Source of the DNA: Fonticella tunisiensis
GTDB lineage: Bacteria; Bacillota; Clostridia; Clostridiales; Caloramatoraceae
Direction of reading: 5' to 3'
Length of the DNA: 46,738 nucleotides
NCBI RefSeq assembly: GCF_004364155.1
Contig: NZ_SOAZ01000025.1
Location: forward strand, 1 to 46,738
This document shows, piece by piece, positions 46,108-46,738 of the stretch (within the stretch, counting starts at the first letter, position 1; every line of letters begins with the position of its first letter). The translations under genes and the position numbers were made by a program. The notes below the pieces were generated by a model. The model worked only from the letters and a program-made list of their open reading frames with translations. It was not told where the DNA came from and did no database searches.

Positions 46108-46738
46108 CTATGGTGTTTTAAGGGTATTTTCATCGCTGGCTTTAAGAAATATATCAGAAGTAAGCACTGATTGCTTTTCCTTAAAGCCTAACAGGAGAGC
46201 CATTGTCATAAGCTTATTAATCTTTCTCGGGATACCACCTGTAGTTGTATAAATAAACTCATATACACCTTCTTCAACAGGTGGTTCCTTCCTGCCACTT
46301 GCTTTAAATCGTGATAATATATATTCCTGTGTTTCGCTCCTGGATAAACCAGAGAAAGTATAGTTAATCGCTATACGCTGACGCAGAGCCTCATGGGGCT
46401 GCCTTTCAAGCTGCAAAACAAGCTTTGGTTGACCGCAGAACACAACTATGCAGAGATTTTTAGAATCCATGTCAAAGTTAAGGATTAATCTGAAATCATC
46501 AAGGATGCTGTTTGAAAGGAATTGTACCTCATCAATGAGTATTACAGGTGTAATGTTCTTTGATGAATAGCTGCGTATTGAATCCTGTATCTGCTTAAAC
46601 ATGGTCACTTTCTTGTAAGCTGGCGTTATACCAAGACCATCACAAAGAGCCATATAAAACTCCTTTACTGTGAGGGTGGTAATTGGAATATATATGACTT
46701 TGTAAAGGCTTTTGCTCAAGGAATGTGCGAAGCACCTC
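46108..46738 (-). CDS. ExeA/TniB-type AAA ATPase of a transposon-like element, N-terminus cut by window
   Basis: The visible 210 residues are the C-terminal part of an AAA ATPase. The frame remains open to the window edge (RCFAHSLSKSLYKVIYIP). Walker B is PVILIDEVQFL, a sensor-like FCGQPKL follows, and then the lid region RQRIAINYTFSGLSRSETQEYI. The Walker A motif would lie just beyond the edge. Such ATPases work with a DDE transposase as target-site selectors (TniB, IstB-like, MuB-like), and the transposase gene is expected upstream outside the window. A start codon inside the window (TTG 46719) is not the true start. Confidence 0.82.
   Translation of the reverse strand, partial: RCFAHSLSKSLYKVIYIPITTLTVKEFYMALCDGLGITPAYKKVTMFKQIQDSIRSYSSKNITPVILIDEVQFLSNSILDDFRLILNFDMDSKNLCIVVFCGQPKLVLQLERQPHEALRQRIAINYTFSGLSRSETQEYILSRFKASGRKEPPVEEGVYEFIYTTTGGIPRKINKLMTMALLLGFKEKQSVLTSDIFLKASDENTLKTP

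Overview
The window looks like chromosome of a low-GC, Gram-positive, amino-acid-fermenting anaerobe of the Clostridia. The evidence is a complete selenocysteine-dependent glycine reductase operon, a clostridial-type glycolytic operon led by CggR, a membrane pyrophosphatase, T-box-free tRNA genes with encoded CCA, strong GGAGG ribosome binding sites and heavy AGA/AGG and ATA codon use. A Caloramator-like or related Clostridiaceae member is my guess; the sequence alone does not fix the genus.

Layout. 1-2.8 kb: the tail of a DUF58 gene coupled to a membrane transglutaminase-like gene. 2.9-4.5 kb: tRNA-Leu, a TPP-riboswitch-controlled thiamine transporter subunit (thiT) and a CopZ-N-like zinc/[2Fe-2S] protein, the last two on the minus strand. 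4.6-11.2 kb: a cobalamin-riboswitch operon encoding EcfT, a fused double EcfA ATPase, an S component and two surface-anchored DUF4430 proteins. One of these also carries a transcobalamin-like alpha-toroid, so this looks like a complete Gram-positive B12 capture and import system. 11.2-13.1 kb: a HAD phosphatase, tRNA-Glu, tRNA-Ser and trmL.

13.2-21.1 kb: a single-aptamer glycine riboswitch followed by grdX-trxB-trxA-grdE-grdA-grdB-grdC-grdD. Both selenoproteins have an in-frame UGA (16693-16695 and 18102-18104). Thioredoxin reductase and an unusual thioredoxin (CQKC) supply electrons. Protein B (GrdE+GrdB) binds glycine, GrdA carries the carboxymethyl group on selenium, and GrdC/GrdD release acetyl phosphate. 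21.4-26.1 kb: a BMP-family (nucleoside type) ABC importer. 26.3-27.6 kb: rpoN (sigma-54).

27.8-35.4 kb: cggR-gap-pgk-tpiA-gpmI-eno with GGGAC operator repeats in front of cggR and stable hairpins between early genes, then secG. 35.7-41.5 kb: hppA, rnr, a frameshifted zinc-ribbon gene, smpB and ssrA (tmRNA), so the trans-translation module is clustered.

41.6 kb to the end is accessory DNA downstream of tmRNA. It holds a large serine recombinase broken by a 2-nt insertion, a small group of AT-rich genes for secreted or membrane proteins with near-identical ribosome binding sites and TGACA/TGTCA dyads upstream (one is broken in an A tract), and the 3' part of a transposon-like element with an ExeA/TniB-type ATPase truncated by the window edge. 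The best candidates for undescribed biology are the transcobalamin-like B12 operon and the small secreted-protein group at 43.3-45.3 kb.
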